In this document: one piece after another, positions 63,711-64,000 of the stretch
Layout: every line of letters starts with the position of its first letter
Position numbering within the stretch: the first letter of the stretch is position 1
Source: Limnomonas spitsbergensis
Taxonomy: Eukaryota > Chlorophyta > Chlorophyceae > Chlamydomonadales
DNA length: 64,000 bases
Assembly (NCBI GenBank): GCA_037349105.1
Contig: JAYJMM010000038.1
Location: 1,674,001 to 1,738,000, forward strand
Direction: 5' to 3'
The notes under the pieces: generated by a model
Databases searched by the model: none
Seen by the model: the letters and a program-made list of their open reading frames with translations, nothing else
Told to the model about the DNA's origin: nothing
Translations under genes and position numbers: made by a program

Positions 63711-64000
63711 TTCACCCCTACTGAAAAGGGTCGAAGGGGGCACAAATTCATTATTGATATGGAAAGCCCAACACATAATGATTCGGTTGGAAGTAGTATC
63801 TTGATAGAATGCGGTTTATGCCTGATTAACGTGTAGTCCTCCCCTTTTCCCTCAGGCGCTTTCCGGGGCTAGTACTGAGCGAAGATGCCCCAATACTATT
63901 TACAAACAAGAAAAACTCCTGATTGAGGGAGATGCAATGTTTGATTGAGCAAAGCACTGAGTCTGTTTTGAGCAGAGCCCAATATCCCGGGTGATGCGTC

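Larger units (their letters stand above)
63311..64000. other. Right flank, no gene recognised
   Basis: Open frames that enter from the array end here by chance (stops near 63,368, 63,427 and 63,804). No recognisable protein or splice pattern was found. The stretch contains a perfect inverted repeat and a dispersed-repeat copy, listed separately; the last 290 bases show nothing that I can identify. Confidence 0.5.

Overview
This is eukaryotic nuclear DNA. The genes are split by many GT-AG introns, two conserved eukaryotic proteins can be spliced together exon by exon, and decayed transposon-like sequence lies between them. A unicellular green alga is the best guess. The reasons are a 111-residue SSNA1/DIP13-like protein, CAG/CAA polyglutamine tracts, a GC-rich coding style and TGTAA motifs beyond the second gene. 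Nothing in the window proves the lineage.

Left part (1-12.6 kb). A likely first exon of an unidentified minus-strand gene lies at 914-1164; the rest of that gene would be off the left edge. A decayed fragment with a CCHC zinc knuckle (1258-1578), dispersed repeats and a possible non-LTR reverse transcriptase remnant follow. Next is a complete four-exon plus-strand SSNA1/DIP13 gene (3456-4300), a centriole and basal-body coiled-coil protein. Facing it on the minus strand is an IST1-like gene (12161 down to about 6216). Its seven recognisable exons encode an ESCRT-III-associated IST1 domain followed by a long Pro/Gln/Ala-rich tail. Its introns hold several local repeats, including two decayed copies of part of its own exon 4.

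Right part (12.6-63.3 kb). About 50.5 kb, nearly 80 percent of the window, is one uninterrupted tandem array: 857 copies of a 59-bp unit, nine of them lengthened to 60 bp. The same few variants recur at fixed spacings. They show layers of higher-order duplication: 1,062 bp, 1,947 bp, 8,497 bp and 13,574 bp periods, plus a block present four times. Degenerate short units occur only at the two edges. The unit has no stop codon in any of six frames, so giant open frames (up to about 16,900 codons) cover it on both strands. These are best read as a by-product of the repeat, not genes. The array begins about 430 bp upstream of the IST1 start codon.

Right flank (63.3-64.0 kb). This holds a perfect 16-bp inverted repeat close to the array edge and a diverged copy of a dispersed repeat also found at about 5.04-5.32 kb.

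The two genes do not form a pathway together. The main interest is the structure, growth history and possible chromosomal role of the satellite array, and its closeness to the IST1 promoter.
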